The position numbers and the translations under genes are program-made. This document shows positions 1 to 8,060 of a stretch of DNA of 12,115 bases, piece after piece. Below the pieces are notes generated by a model. It did not search any database and was not told the origin of the DNA. It worked only from the letters and a program-made list of their open reading frames with translations. How positions within the stretch are numbered: the stretch's first letter is position 1; every line of letters starts with the position of its first letter. Where the stretch lies: contig NW_003140813.1 in the NCBI RefSeq assembly GCF_000003605.2, positions 885,031-897,145 of the forward strand, in the 5' to 3' direction. This stretch comes from Saccoglossus kowalevskii. Taxonomy: Eukaryota > Hemichordata > Enteropneusta > Harrimaniidae.

Positions 1-265
1 ACACTGATGCCAATTTGTTGTTGAAAGTTTCTTGATATCCTTCTTCCTCCCTCAAATAGTCGGTCAATCACAAACTAGACTATGTCATTGTTTAAGACAT
101 TGTCAAAATTTAATTAACAAAAAATAAAAGAATCGTGAGCTTTCAGTGACATTGCTTCTTTGATTTAAGTAGTTTTTGATATCCTCATTTTGCGTGTCAT
201 ATATTTGCCACTAATACCTGCAATACATTCTGCTTTCTGAGCCTTACTCCATATATTTTTTGCAG

Positions 266-614
266 TGTGGATGGAGCAAACATTCCACTTCCTGATGACT
301 CTGAAACATCGTCGTTCACTGAGGAATTTGCCTCCGCAAGTAATACTAGTCTAAACAGTACTGATCCTAAACTGGAAGCAAGCATGGAATCAATAAATTC
401 AGATAACTCATACATGGATGATACACTGGAGTATCTTGGTAACCATGGCGATACTAAAGTTACAAATGAATCAACTGTATTTGAAAGTGATAATGTACTA
501 TATAGGCTATCTGATTATGATAAGTTGCCGTTACCGCCACCTCTCTCCATACCTGATGTTGGTGAATACATGGATCTTCATGTATCCCTAGTGACTGACC
601 CAACTAATTTTATG
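266..614 (+). CDS. TDRD7: TDRD7 orthologue, internal exon (linker and start of last Tudor domain)
   Basis: This is the first of four exons here that encode the C-terminus of a Tudor domain-containing protein 7 orthologue. In vertebrates TDRD7 is a scaffold of germ granules and chromatoid bodies, and of RNA granules in the lens. The exon follows a T-rich tract and TTTTTTGCAG, and ends at ATG|gttagt. It opens with the last base of a split codon and closes in phase 0. Its 116 codons are first an acidic, Ser/Asn/Thr-rich linker of about 85 residues that looks disordered. Then comes LPLPPPLSIPDVGEYMDLHV, which closely matches the start of the third Tudor region of vertebrate TDRD7 as I remember it. 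Upstream exons lie outside the window. An opposite-strand reading frame at 197-415 is a shadow. Exon borders are inferred from splice consensus and similarity. Confidence 0.88.
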
Positions 615-991
615 GTTAGTATTTGCTCTTTTACAGACTACTAAAAACCATATTGAATAATAGTAACATAGTATTACTGTGTGTCAAAACAAAATCAAAA
701 GCATGCTGTCTAAAATATTGATTTTTGCTGATTGAAAAATTTATGTGAATTTATAAATGGTTGATGTTACTTGCAAATCTGACTGCAAAAATAAGAAATC
801 TTATATTAGCTTAGGTGGAGTTTCTATTCTATTGGATGCATGTATCAGTGACTGTGCTAAAAAATAAGAAATCTTATATTTGCTTAGGTAGAGTTTCTAT
901 TCTATTGGATGCATGTATCAGTGACTGTGCTAAAAAAAACGAGAAAATTACCAATTTGTGGTCATTTCAATCTTTGTTTTTATTTTTCCAG
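615..991 (+). other. TDRD7: TDRD7 intron
   Basis: The intron is bounded by gttagt and a T-rich tract ending tttttccag. Apart from the 73-bp tandem duplication listed separately I see nothing functional in it. The forward reading frame across it (815-1084) is a by-product of the duplication plus the next exon. Confidence 0.8.
791..936. repeat. 73-bp tandem duplication inside a TDRD7 intron
   Basis: Two adjacent copies, about 791-863 and 864-936, begin with ataagaaatcttatatt and end with gtgactgtgctaaaa. They differ at only a few bases (ttagcttaggtgg against ttgcttaggtaga, plus length of the A-run). The near identity points to a recent duplication. It lies about 55 bp upstream of the next splice acceptor. 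Confidence 0.93.
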
Positions 992-1063
992 TGTCAGCCG
1001 TGGAATTCTTACGATGATTTTGACCATTTGGTTGAAAGTATGAAGACATTCTATTCAACACAC
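992..1063 (+). CDS. TDRD7: TDRD7 orthologue, 72-nt internal exon
   Basis: This 24-codon exon sits between tatttttccag and a canonical cac|gtaagt donor, with phase 0 on both sides. It starts CQPW and continues with an acidic/aromatic helix ending TFYSTH. This matches the QPW segment that follows the first beta-strand of the last extended Tudor domain in vertebrate TDRD7, where the helix leads into the Tudor core. Because its length is a multiple of three and it is phase 0 at both ends, skipping it would keep the frame. Such skipping would remove the linker helix of the domain. Confidence 0.87.
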
Positions 1064-2918
1064 GTAAGTATTGTTGTCAAGTAATTAGGCATAGTATTTG
1101 GTAGGGTTTGCCCTGCATCATTAAGGTTTTGGATTTCCTGAGTTGACAGTTCACTTATGCAGCAGTATCAGTTGTAGTGTAGACTGCTAAGACCATTGAA
1201 CACTACCATACTAAAAAATGCATTTTCTATGCTCTGTTCCAAGCATTACAGTTGGAAGATTGGCCCCATTCTCTCATGTCTCCTCTTGTTCTGTGTTTAG
1301 ATATGTAGTGTTGGGTAAACATATATTGCTACTACATATCAGTAACATGCTGTAAACCACGAGTATCACATACAGTACAATAGTTTGGCCATTCTGTGTG
1401 GCACTTGCTATACAAGTTTTGTCAAAAGGACTGTATTAATTGTCATCTTTCTTGATTGGCCAGTTGGTTGTCATCTTTCTTGATTGGCCAGTGGGTTGTC
1501 ATCTTTCTTGATTGGCCAGTTGGTTGTCATCTTTCTTGATTGGCCAGTTGGTTGAAACCAAGTAAGTTTCTTCAACCGGAGTACATTGTCACCTTTCTTG
1601 ATTGGCCAGTTGGTTGAAACCAAGTAAGTTTCTTCAACCGGAGTACATTGTCACCTTTCTTGATTGGCCAGTTGGTTGAAACTAAGTAAGTTTCTTCAAC
1701 CGGAGTACATTGTCACCTTTCTTGATTGGCCAGTTGGTTGAAACCAAGTAAGTTTCTTCAACCGGAGTACATTGTCACCTTTCTTGATTGGCTGCTGTGT
1801 ATTAGCGATAATAAATTGATTAAAACCAAGTAGGTTTCTTTGACGCAAGTGCATTGTCATCTTTCTTGATTGGCCACTGTGTTTTAGTGTTGATCAATTA
1901 GTTGAAACCAAACAAGTTTCCTCAACCGAACTACATTGTCACCTTTCTTGATTGGCTGCTGTGTATTAGCGATAATAAATTGATTAAAACCAAGTAGGTT
2001 TCTTTGACGCAAGTGCATTGTCATCTTTCTTGATTGGCCACTGTGTTATGGTGTTGATCAATTAGTTGAAACCAAACAAGTTTCCTCAACCGAACTACAT
2101 TGTCACCTTTCTTAATTGGCTGCTGTGTTTTAGTAATAATAAATTGATTAAAACCAAGTAGGTTTCTTTGACGCAAGTGCATTGTCATCTTTCTTGATTG
2201 GCCACTGTGTTTCAGTGGTGATCAGTTGGTTGAAACCAAGTAAGTTTCCTCAACCGGAGTGCATTGTCATCTTTCTTGATTGGCCACTGCGTTTCAATAC
2301 TTTATGCTTGGCAGTATACACTACACCACATTATTACTCTCATGGAGACAGGAACTTGAATGCACAATGGGTTGTATGTGTAGATACTGATTGTATGCAT
2401 TTGATCTTTGATGAAAAAAAGATTCAGTTAATGAGGGGTGGAGCGGAGCGGAGCTATGTCACAGGATGTTCTATGTTGCTAAGATGTGCACCACTTCACT
2501 ATGTATTTCTATGGGCTCTTTGCGGGTTGCCATGGAGCACTAGTCGAAGAGCCGATGAAAACAGCTAAAGTCCAGAAAACAGCACAAACTGAACTGTGAG
2601 ACAATTCTGATCAACCAAATTGGTATATGTTCCATATGGAGCGATAGTCTTGTTACACTGTTCAGGAGAGTCTCAACAACGAGCCCAACACAGTTATTGA
2701 ATCACTGGTTTTGGTTGCTCGGATGTTCACTCTCGAGAATACACCGGAAAACTGAAACTTGCGCTTGTGCACAGAAGGTAGTTTAATATAAAATTGTCAC
2801 CATTTTTGCTGGACATTGACGGTTTCCTGTAACCAACAGTTTAATTGCAATCATCACTTTCACATAAGAAAAGTGTGTATCCAGTTTAAATCAATCAAAT
2901 TTATTGTTTCTGTTTCAG
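1064..2918 (+). other. TDRD7: TDRD7 intron (1.86 kb) carrying a minisatellite
   Basis: The intron runs from gtaagt to ttgtttctgtttcag. About 860 bp of it is the 28/62/82-bp repeat array. The rest (1064-1439 and 2299-2918) is ordinary AT-rich sequence in which I recognise no exon or RNA gene. The forward reading frame at 2182-2568 starts in the array, resembles nothing I know, and is probably chance. Confidence 0.8.
1440..2298. repeat. Hierarchical minisatellite with 28-, 62- and 82-bp units
   Basis: Every unit begins with tgtcaycttt cttgattgg. Unit starts fall at 1441, 1469, 1497 and 1525 (28 bp), then 1587, 1649, 1711 and 1773 (62 bp), then 1855, 1937, 2019, 2101, 2183 and 2265 (82 bp). The 82-bp units alternate between two types, one with ctgctgtgta and ttgacgcaag and the other with ccactgtgtt and caaccgaac. 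This gives a 164-bp higher-order period. The 62-bp unit equals the 82-bp unit minus 20 bp, and the 28-bp unit equals the 62-bp unit minus 34 bp. The longer units contain an imperfect inverted repeat, ggttgaaac ... gtttcttcaacc. Confidence 0.96.
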
Positions 2919-3144
2919 GAATGTACGTGCCCCAAAATAAAGGAGGGTGGAGTTTACGCAGCATTATATGAGGATGATGGTCTCTGGTACCGAGTACAGG
3001 TGAAACATGTGTTAAATGACTGCCTAGTTGCAATATACATGCTGGATCTTGGACACTATGATGCAGTAACCAAAGATAATATGCAACCTTTGATCTCAGA
3101 ATTCAGGAAACTACCATTCCAAGCAATAACTGCATGTCTTGCAG
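2919..3144 (+). CDS. TDRD7: TDRD7 orthologue, exon encoding the last Tudor core
   Basis: This exon encodes the Tudor barrel of the last domain. It follows tttctgtttcag and ends gcag|gtgtgt, leaving one base of a split glycine codon. Recognisable parts in order are GGVYAALYEDDGLWYRVQV (first strands, with the WYR typical of Tudor folds), then VAIYMLDLGHYDAV in the place of the usual DYGN strand, then FRKLPFQAITACLAG, which is almost the same as the vertebrate TDRD7 segment. Tudor domains of this class bind methylated arginines of Piwi-type proteins through an aromatic cage. Here the DYGN tyrosine and asparagine are Leu and His, so cage binding by this copy is doubtful. The reading frame stays open past the donor, through the repeat-filled intron, to a stop at 3759-3761. 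Confidence 0.92.
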
Positions 3145-4078
3145 GTGTGTATCATGTAGTCATATCACAGCATATTACACAAGCATCAATGCCATCACCT
3201 CTCCACGTTACATTGCCCTCTCTTCTCTACTTGCACCACTACTACCACCAATGCCATCTCTTCTCTACTTTCACCACCAATGCCCTCCCTCCTCTACCAC
3301 CACCACCACCAATGCCCTCTCTCCTCTACCACCACCAATGCCATCTCTTCTCCACTTGCACCACCACCAATGCCATTTCTTCTCTACTTGCACCACCACC
3401 AGTGCCATCTCTTCTCTCCTTTACCACCACCAATGCCCTCTCTCCTTTACCACCACCAATGCCCTCTCTCCTCTACCACCACCAATGCCATCTCTTCTCC
3501 ACTTGCACTACCACCACCATCTCCTCTACTTTCACCACCACGAATGCCATCTCTTCTTTACTTTCACCACCAATGCCCTCTCTCCTCTACCACCACCAAT
3601 GCCCTCTCTCCTCTACCACCACCAATGCCCTCTCTCCTCTACCACCACCAATGCCCTCTCTCCTCTACCACCACCAATGCCCTCTCTCCTCTACCACCAC
3701 CAATGCCATCTCTTCTCTACTTGCACTACCACCACCACCACCTCTTCTCTACCACCAATAATGCCATCTCTATGCGGTCCAACCATAAATAATTACATCT
3801 CTACTCTACTTTCACTACCACCATCATCTCATCTCTTCCCCACTTTTCTCTACTTTCACTACCACCACCAATTTAGCCATCTCTCCCCTACCACGCCAAC
3901 GTTAATATTAGCACTACTTGCCAATATGACCAGCATCAACACTATAAAAGCCAAGCCCACTTTTTGAATTGTTGGATGTAGGACAATATTTTTCACTGAG
4001 TTGGAAATTTCGAGGATTTTTTTTTTTGAATGAAACTTGATAACATATTAATAACTGCAATGTTTAATTTATTCATAG
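3145..4078 (+). other. TDRD7: TDRD7 last intron, filled with a 26-bp repeat array
   Basis: The donor is gcag|gtgtgt and the acceptor is tttaatttattcatag|gt. Splicing restores GGT and the TDRD7 similarity on both sides, so I call this an intron even though it has long open frames. Positions 3770-4078 hold degenerate remains of the array and then ordinary AT-rich sequence with a T9-10 run near 4018. Confidence 0.85.
3189..3770. repeat. Pyrimidine/CA-rich minisatellite, 26-32-bp units
   Basis: The core unit is atgccctctctcctctacc followed by accacca, 26 bp long. ATG positions at 3312 and 3338, 3433, 3459 and 3485, and 3573, 3599, 3625, 3651, 3677 and 3703 show exact 26-bp spacing. Other intervals of 29-32 bp come from inserted ttgca or ttctc blocks. 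The + strand is almost G-free. No unit contains a stop in any forward frame, and 26 is not a multiple of three. All three frames therefore stay open and give the same 26-residue peptide period (MPSLLYHHQ, CPLSSTTTN, ALSPLPPP). Decayed copies reach about 3890. Confidence 0.96.
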
Positions 4079-4314
4079 GTGTGAAGCCACCTGGAAACCA
4101 CACAAATTTTTCTGATCAAGCAACAAACCGTTTCTTTGAACTAGCCTATCGCAAGGAATATGTTGCGCATATAGTTAACAAGATAGCAGTATCCCAGCGG
4201 GAAATGAAGTTGGAGGTGGTCTTGATTGACACCTCACAAGAAAATGTTGATATCTATATTCATCGTCTACTCATTGAAGAAGGACATGCTGTTGGTACTT
4301 CCGAAAAGAGGTGA
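4079..4314 (+). CDS. TDRD7: TDRD7 orthologue, terminal exon and stop
   Basis: The first two bases complete the glycine codon of LAG-VKPPG. The exon then encodes the outer, nuclease-like half of the extended Tudor domain: FSDQATNRFFELAYRKEYVA, then KLEVVLIDTSQENVDIYIH, then LLIEEGHAV, ending SEKR and TGA at 4312-4314. Vertebrate TDRD7 ends in a similar way: the VYLVDTS-like strand, a WIH-like helix, then a tail of roughly ten residues. The stop therefore looks like the natural C-terminus. The AG|gtgacg just before the stop could act as a weak donor, but the close match to the usual protein end argues against it. Confidence 0.9.
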
Positions 4315-4640
4315 CGTATTCACCGAAGTGATACAGTTGAACCAAATCACCGCTTGCCTTACTTTGAAAACATAACGCCCTATTTTCAGCTATTGATGTT
4401 GAAAGCCTCTGATCAAATAAGTCAATTCAGAAATACAGTACATATATGACCTCTTGTCATGTGCACGTTCATTTGATACTAACTTATTTATTATTTTTTG
4501 TATGCTTCTGTATTTCTAGATTTGTCATGTTAAAGGCTGTATTTTATAGACTTGACTAAATGTTAAGTTGTCACATGTTTTTGAAAAAAAGTATGTTGAA
4601 CTTTATATATCTTGCATGAAATAAAAAAAACTAAACTTTT
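4315..4640 (+). other. TDRD7: TDRD7 3' UTR
   Basis: This is AT-rich sequence from the stop to just past the first consensus poly(A) signal. No other coding similarity is seen. The 3' end near 4635-4655 is inferred from the signal position. Confidence 0.65.
4620..4625 (+). terminator. TDRD7: Probable TDRD7 poly(A) signal AATAAA
   Basis: This is the first AATAAA hexamer after the TDRD7 stop, about 305 bp downstream. It is followed by T-rich sequence (cttttatt, gatttattgccatttgtg) that fits a downstream element. Confidence 0.65.
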
Positions 4641-4661
4641 ATTAGAACTTTAAGATTTATT
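4638..4661 (-). terminator. CHID1: Probable CHID1 poly(A) signals (two AATAAA on the - strand)
   Basis: On the + strand, TTTATT occurs at 4656-4661 and 4638-4643, which reads as AATAAA on the - strand. They lie about 480-500 nt beyond the CHID1 stop. They overlap the region where the opposing TDRD7 transcript should be cleaved. Confidence 0.5.
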
Positions 4662-5142
4662 GCCATTTGTGAATGCATAGATTGAGTTTTACACCATAAA
4701 ATTTTAAAGCTGGTACATATTTAGACCACTTTCCGTTCACTGCGTGAAATCGAGCAAACAAAGGTCATAGCGTTGTAGTGGCATCAAACATTGTGCGGGA
4801 TTCGACAAACCCGAAAATATTTTGGGGGAGCATTTCCATGCTTAATAATGTGCTGTGCAATTTTGATTAAGTGAGGGTATTCAAAATCAAATCGTTTGAT
4901 TTTTGTGGCAGGCGAGACCTCGCAGTTGAACAGAAAATCACCTATTGTACAATGTCATGTTTTACGGGAAGGATATAATGTGCTCGTTTCTGTAGTACTT
5001 TGCATTACCGGTATGTATAATCTATGGGGGGGGGGGGGTCGTACCCTGTAGCAATGAATAAAACAATTGTGCAGGATGCAACTTTATCAAGTGCCCTTAA
5101 TTTTTTGTTCAGCAAGATCATATCCCATCCATTTATCAAAGT
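4662..5142 (-). other. CHID1: CHID1 3' UTR
   Basis: This stretch lies between the CHID1 stop and its likely poly(A) signals. It holds a homopolymer of 13 G on the + strand at 5026-5038, which would be a C13 run in the transcript. I see no other gene here. Confidence 0.55.
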
Positions 5143-5241
5143 CTACAGCAGATCATAGAAATAGTCCAATCCTTGACCGATTTCCCATATAGATAATCCT
5201 GTGCCAAGCTCCTTTGCTAGGTCCACTCTCATCTTAATAGA
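5143..5241 (-). CDS. CHID1: CHID1 orthologue, terminal coding exon
   Basis: Read on the - strand, this exon follows a cttgtttcag acceptor and starts in phase 0. It encodes 32 residues, beginning [13 protein letters not shown], then [17 protein letters not shown], and a TAG stop at 5145-5143. The ending is nearly the same as vertebrate chitinase domain-containing protein 1 (CHID1, also called SI-CLP), which ends in a [13 protein letters not shown] motif. The tryptophan is the conserved strand-8 residue at the base of the GH18 barrel. CHID1 is a secreted or lysosomal saccharide-binding GH18-fold protein; the vertebrate form interacts with stabilin-1 and is thought to lack strong chitinase activity. 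The catalytic-strand exons lie beyond the window. Confidence 0.95.
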   Translation of the reverse strand, partial: SIKMRVDLAKELGTGLSIWEIGQGLDYFYDLL

Positions 5242-5519
5242 CTGAAACAAGTGAAAAGAAATCATTAACACTTGGCTGCCCATGATATTGTTTTAGGGAC
5301 TCCTACATTCAATAGAGGGGTTAGCTTCTTTCAGAACCTGTCATACAAGGGATTTTATTCACGCTGTGAAAGTTCGGTATTTTTTTAATCTGAAAAACCT
5401 GTTTCTTTATTAAGTTTAAAGATAGCTACACCCCCAAATTTATTTGATTATCACTTGTACGCCAGCTCACTGTTTGAGAGGTTTTTTCTGCATTGCCATG
5501 ACAACCAGACTAAATCAAA

Positions 5520-6450
5520 GAAAGCCTGAAATTAATTGTACTTGAGATATTGATGGAAAAGCTGAAAACTATTTATGCAAATCAGGTAACTAATAAGAAC
5601 AGATTTGAGTGTAAAACTGAATAAGACCCGCGCAATGTAATATCTATGTACCAAGTTTCATTAAAATGTGATTAAAACCAAAAAAAAATATGAATTATGT
5701 TAGAGAATTAATAAGCCTGTTTATTGTCCTAGAACATTTATGTTTCAAATGTGATGATCAGTACTTGAGATATCAGTGTTAGTAAGCATATAATTAATTA
5801 CCAAAAACTAACTGGGTCTCTGCATAGTCCTAGGTTCATGGAAATGTAATGAGGTTTGATTAAAATCCAATGAGTGGTTGTTTAGATATCAGTGGAACAG
5901 CAAAAAAAGTAATTATTTACCCTAAAACTAATCAGGTCTATAATGTTGCATGTCTCATTGAAATGTGATGATTAGTATTTGAGATATCAAGCGAAAAGCT
6001 GAAAATTAACTAATTACGCACAAACTAATCAGGTCTCTGCACAGTCCTTAAGTAACTATGTACCAAGTTTCATTGAAATATGTTGATTAGTATTTGAGAT
6101 ATCAAGCGAAAAGCTGAAAATTAACTAATTACGCACAAACTAATCAGGTCTCTGCACAGTCCTTAAGTAACTATGTACCAAGTTTCATTGAAATGTGTTG
6201 ATTACTCTTTGAAATATCAAAAGCTGAAAATTAGGTAATTAATATGTACTGATATTACCCTAAAAACTACCAGGTCTGTGCAGTGTCCTATGACGTCTAT
6301 GTACAAAACTAATCAAATCTGCGCATTGGCCCAGTGCATCTATGTACCAAGTTTCATCAAAAATCAATGTATGGTTTTTGAGATATCAGTGGAACATGCA
6401 GACACACTAATTGCAAAGACTCCCATTGTGTGCTTCGCTCACATGACTTG
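5520..6450. repeat. Degenerate array of about 115-bp units with a terminal hairpin
   Basis: Copies share tatgtaccaagtttcattg, then a gtttgagatatca-type block, a gctgaaaattaactaatta block, and aatcaggtctctgcacagtc. The motif agatatc recurs near 5767, 5884, 5982, 6097 and 6379, with a variant near 6212. The copies starting at 5960 and 6075 are nearly identical over 115 bp and the next starts at 6190, so the most recent duplication is in the middle. The right end carries gtgtgcttcgctcac, a small hairpin at about 6427-6443. No protein is encoded. It looks like a transposable-element-derived satellite of the kind common in marine invertebrates. Confidence 0.88.
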
Positions 6451-6949
6451 ATATATTCAATTCGAACACTTCAGTAAAGTGCAATATTTACTCATCTATA
6501 ACAATAGAAATCATGTTGGCAACATTAGATGAGGGCAATAAGTTGAACACGGTACCAATTGAGCAAATCTGAGAGAGATCCACCAAGGCTACTGGATTTA
6601 AAGTGCCTGTGCAATGCCCACCCACATGCTTCCCATTTTAGATCTGTGCCCCACTGAAGTGAGCATTTATTGATTTTTTTGCTGAAAATGATTACTCGTA
6701 TCCAAGTAAATTTGAGATGTTTCCCGTGCTGTAGCCACGCCCACCTATTTCAGACTCTCGCCGAAAGTGCGCCACCAAATGCAAAAATATGAGAGGAAGC
6801 CATACCCCTGGGCCGTACTTTTATATCACTGTGTCATTCAACGTACAACTGTACTTTTAAACGATATACATTTTTTAATCGGCGTTTCTTTTGTCTATTT
6901 TATTTTTGAGAGAGCGAATTTTTAGAAGTTGTTTTCACAACAAACTTTT

Positions 6950-7200
6950 ATGATGGTTAAACGTTGTGTTGTGGGCGGTTGCAGTAATGCGTAAGGTCAT
7001 AGTGTAAGTATTTCCAATCGATCCGAAGGTGCGAAATCGGTGGACGAAAGCCGTGAAAATAACGAGAAAAGGTTGGGATGGACTTCCTCGTAACAGCGTC
7101 ATATGCAGTGTCCACTTCACCTCAGATTCTTTTTTTTTTTTGAAAAACTGAGAAACGCCGACAATACCAAACGTTTTCGAAAAAACAGATTCCGGACCAG
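6950..7200 (+). pseudogene. THAP zinc-finger domain relic, broken by a stop and frameshifts
   Basis: From an ATGATG start the sequence reads MMVKRCVVGGCSNA, the usual beginning of a C2CH THAP DNA-binding domain, and then hits TAA at 6992-6994. After SVS near 7009 the frame shifts by one. From 7011 it continues FPIDPKVRNRWTKAVKI, then GLPRNSVICSVHFTSDSF. This contains the invariant THAP tryptophan (7041-7043), the proline, and the final zinc ligands Cys (7104-7106) and His (7113-7115). A T12 run at 7130-7141 breaks the frame again before FEKLRNADNTKRFRKNRF. Two frame breaks plus a stop make it a pseudogene. It probably derives from the THAP domain of a Kolobok-type transposase or companion protein, because it lies inside a TTAA-flanked element. 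A domesticated THAP gene copy is a less likely source. Confidence 0.85.
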
Positions 7201-8034
7201 CCCATGATCACTGAGACAGATTTCAGAAGAAAGAGACGTCGAGTATGTGTTTCAAATGATTTGATTTTTTTGCGATCCTGATTATCGTTTTATAGAGACC
7301 ACCCGTGTTATGTAAAAAGGTAGCAGTAATTTTGATAATGACACGAAAACGAAGCGTTGGACAAACAGGAAATTACGCAGCCCTCAGGCTGTTTTCATTT
7401 TCGCAGACTAAAAGTGTCTGAATTGTTCGGTTATTGGTGTTGAATGTCGAATTCACACCTTTGTTACCTTTACTTGCAGCTTGATCGGCGTAATAATTTA
7501 CGGAATAAGAATCCGGGCTTGAGTTGTCAATGTATTTTTTTTAATATGATGTCATAATCATGAAAATCACGCTAAATCCACTCTGAATTTGTCTGTATGT
7601 GAGTCGCTCTCAATAATTTTTGTTATCCAATTAAACGCCGCCATTCACGCACTTGTCCCCCTCATGACCCAACGCGTTCACCCATTACAAGGCGGCAGTC
7701 ATTTATTCAGTAACTGTGTTTTGTCGTTTTTTAAAAATTCAATAGTGTCTAGTAACCTGCTAAATAACAAGACGATTCAGCCGTCAAATTTGATTTTGTC
7801 CAATGCCGGAGTCCAGCGACAGTGTACAAACGTGCTCCGGTGACTAGCGACACCAGACCGGACATATTTCGCATCTGACTCAACCCCATGCAACAAACTT
7901 GATACTATGTGTTCAGTATGGTCCATTCTTCCTCGACGAACAAGTACATAAGTGACAATTTAGTCAAAGACGAGAAAACAGCACAAGAAATTTGCCTTAT
8001 TTACACATATCGGCAATGCAAGCTGCCCAGGGAC

Positions 8035-8060
8035 TTCCCCTTCTGACGTCACAAGGGGAA
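8035..8060. repeat. 26-bp near-perfect palindrome centred on TGACGTCA
   Basis: TTCCCCTT and AAGGGGAA flank CTGACGTCAC. Of 13 base pairs only one (8043 against 8052) does not match. The centre is a consensus CRE/ATF site. It lies near the right end of the TTAA-flanked element. Confidence 0.85.

Noticed and set aside
197-415. 72-codon - strand frame
   Set aside because: It is antisense to the first TDRD7 exon and its splice acceptor, which are well supported.
1440-2298. CRISPR-like array
   Set aside because: Regular spacing of a conserved core suggested it, but the intervening sequence is itself repeated and the host gene is a spliced animal gene. This is a minisatellite.
2182-2568. 128-codon forward reading frame
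   Set aside because: It begins inside the 82-bp minisatellite, lies wholly in a TDRD7 intron, and its translation resembles no family I know. Low stop density here is a product of the repeat.
3134-3967. Overlapping Pro/His/Ser-rich frames in all three forward frames (also 3280-3792)
   Set aside because: They are frame-rotated readings of the same 26-bp array and give the same peptide. Flanking TDRD7 exons splice correctly across it.
4529-4540. TTAAAGGCTG in the TDRD7 3' UTR as a third TTAA element end
   Set aside because: It resembles a T2-type end, but I found no matching inverted partner with TTAA nearby (the CTTTAA at 4648 has unrelated flanks).
5026-5038. G13 homopolymer as a G-quadruplex
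   Set aside because: A single uninterrupted run is more likely a simple-sequence expansion or sequencing-sensitive site than a defined quadruplex.
6935-7120. 61-codon - strand frame
   Set aside because: It is antisense to the THAP relic, which explains the sequence far better.
7589-7843. 84-codon forward frame in the TTAA element, and a 61-codon - strand frame at 7960-8145
   Set aside because: I looked for a transposase remnant and found no recognisable DDE motif or similarity. Both are probably chance frames in decayed DNA.
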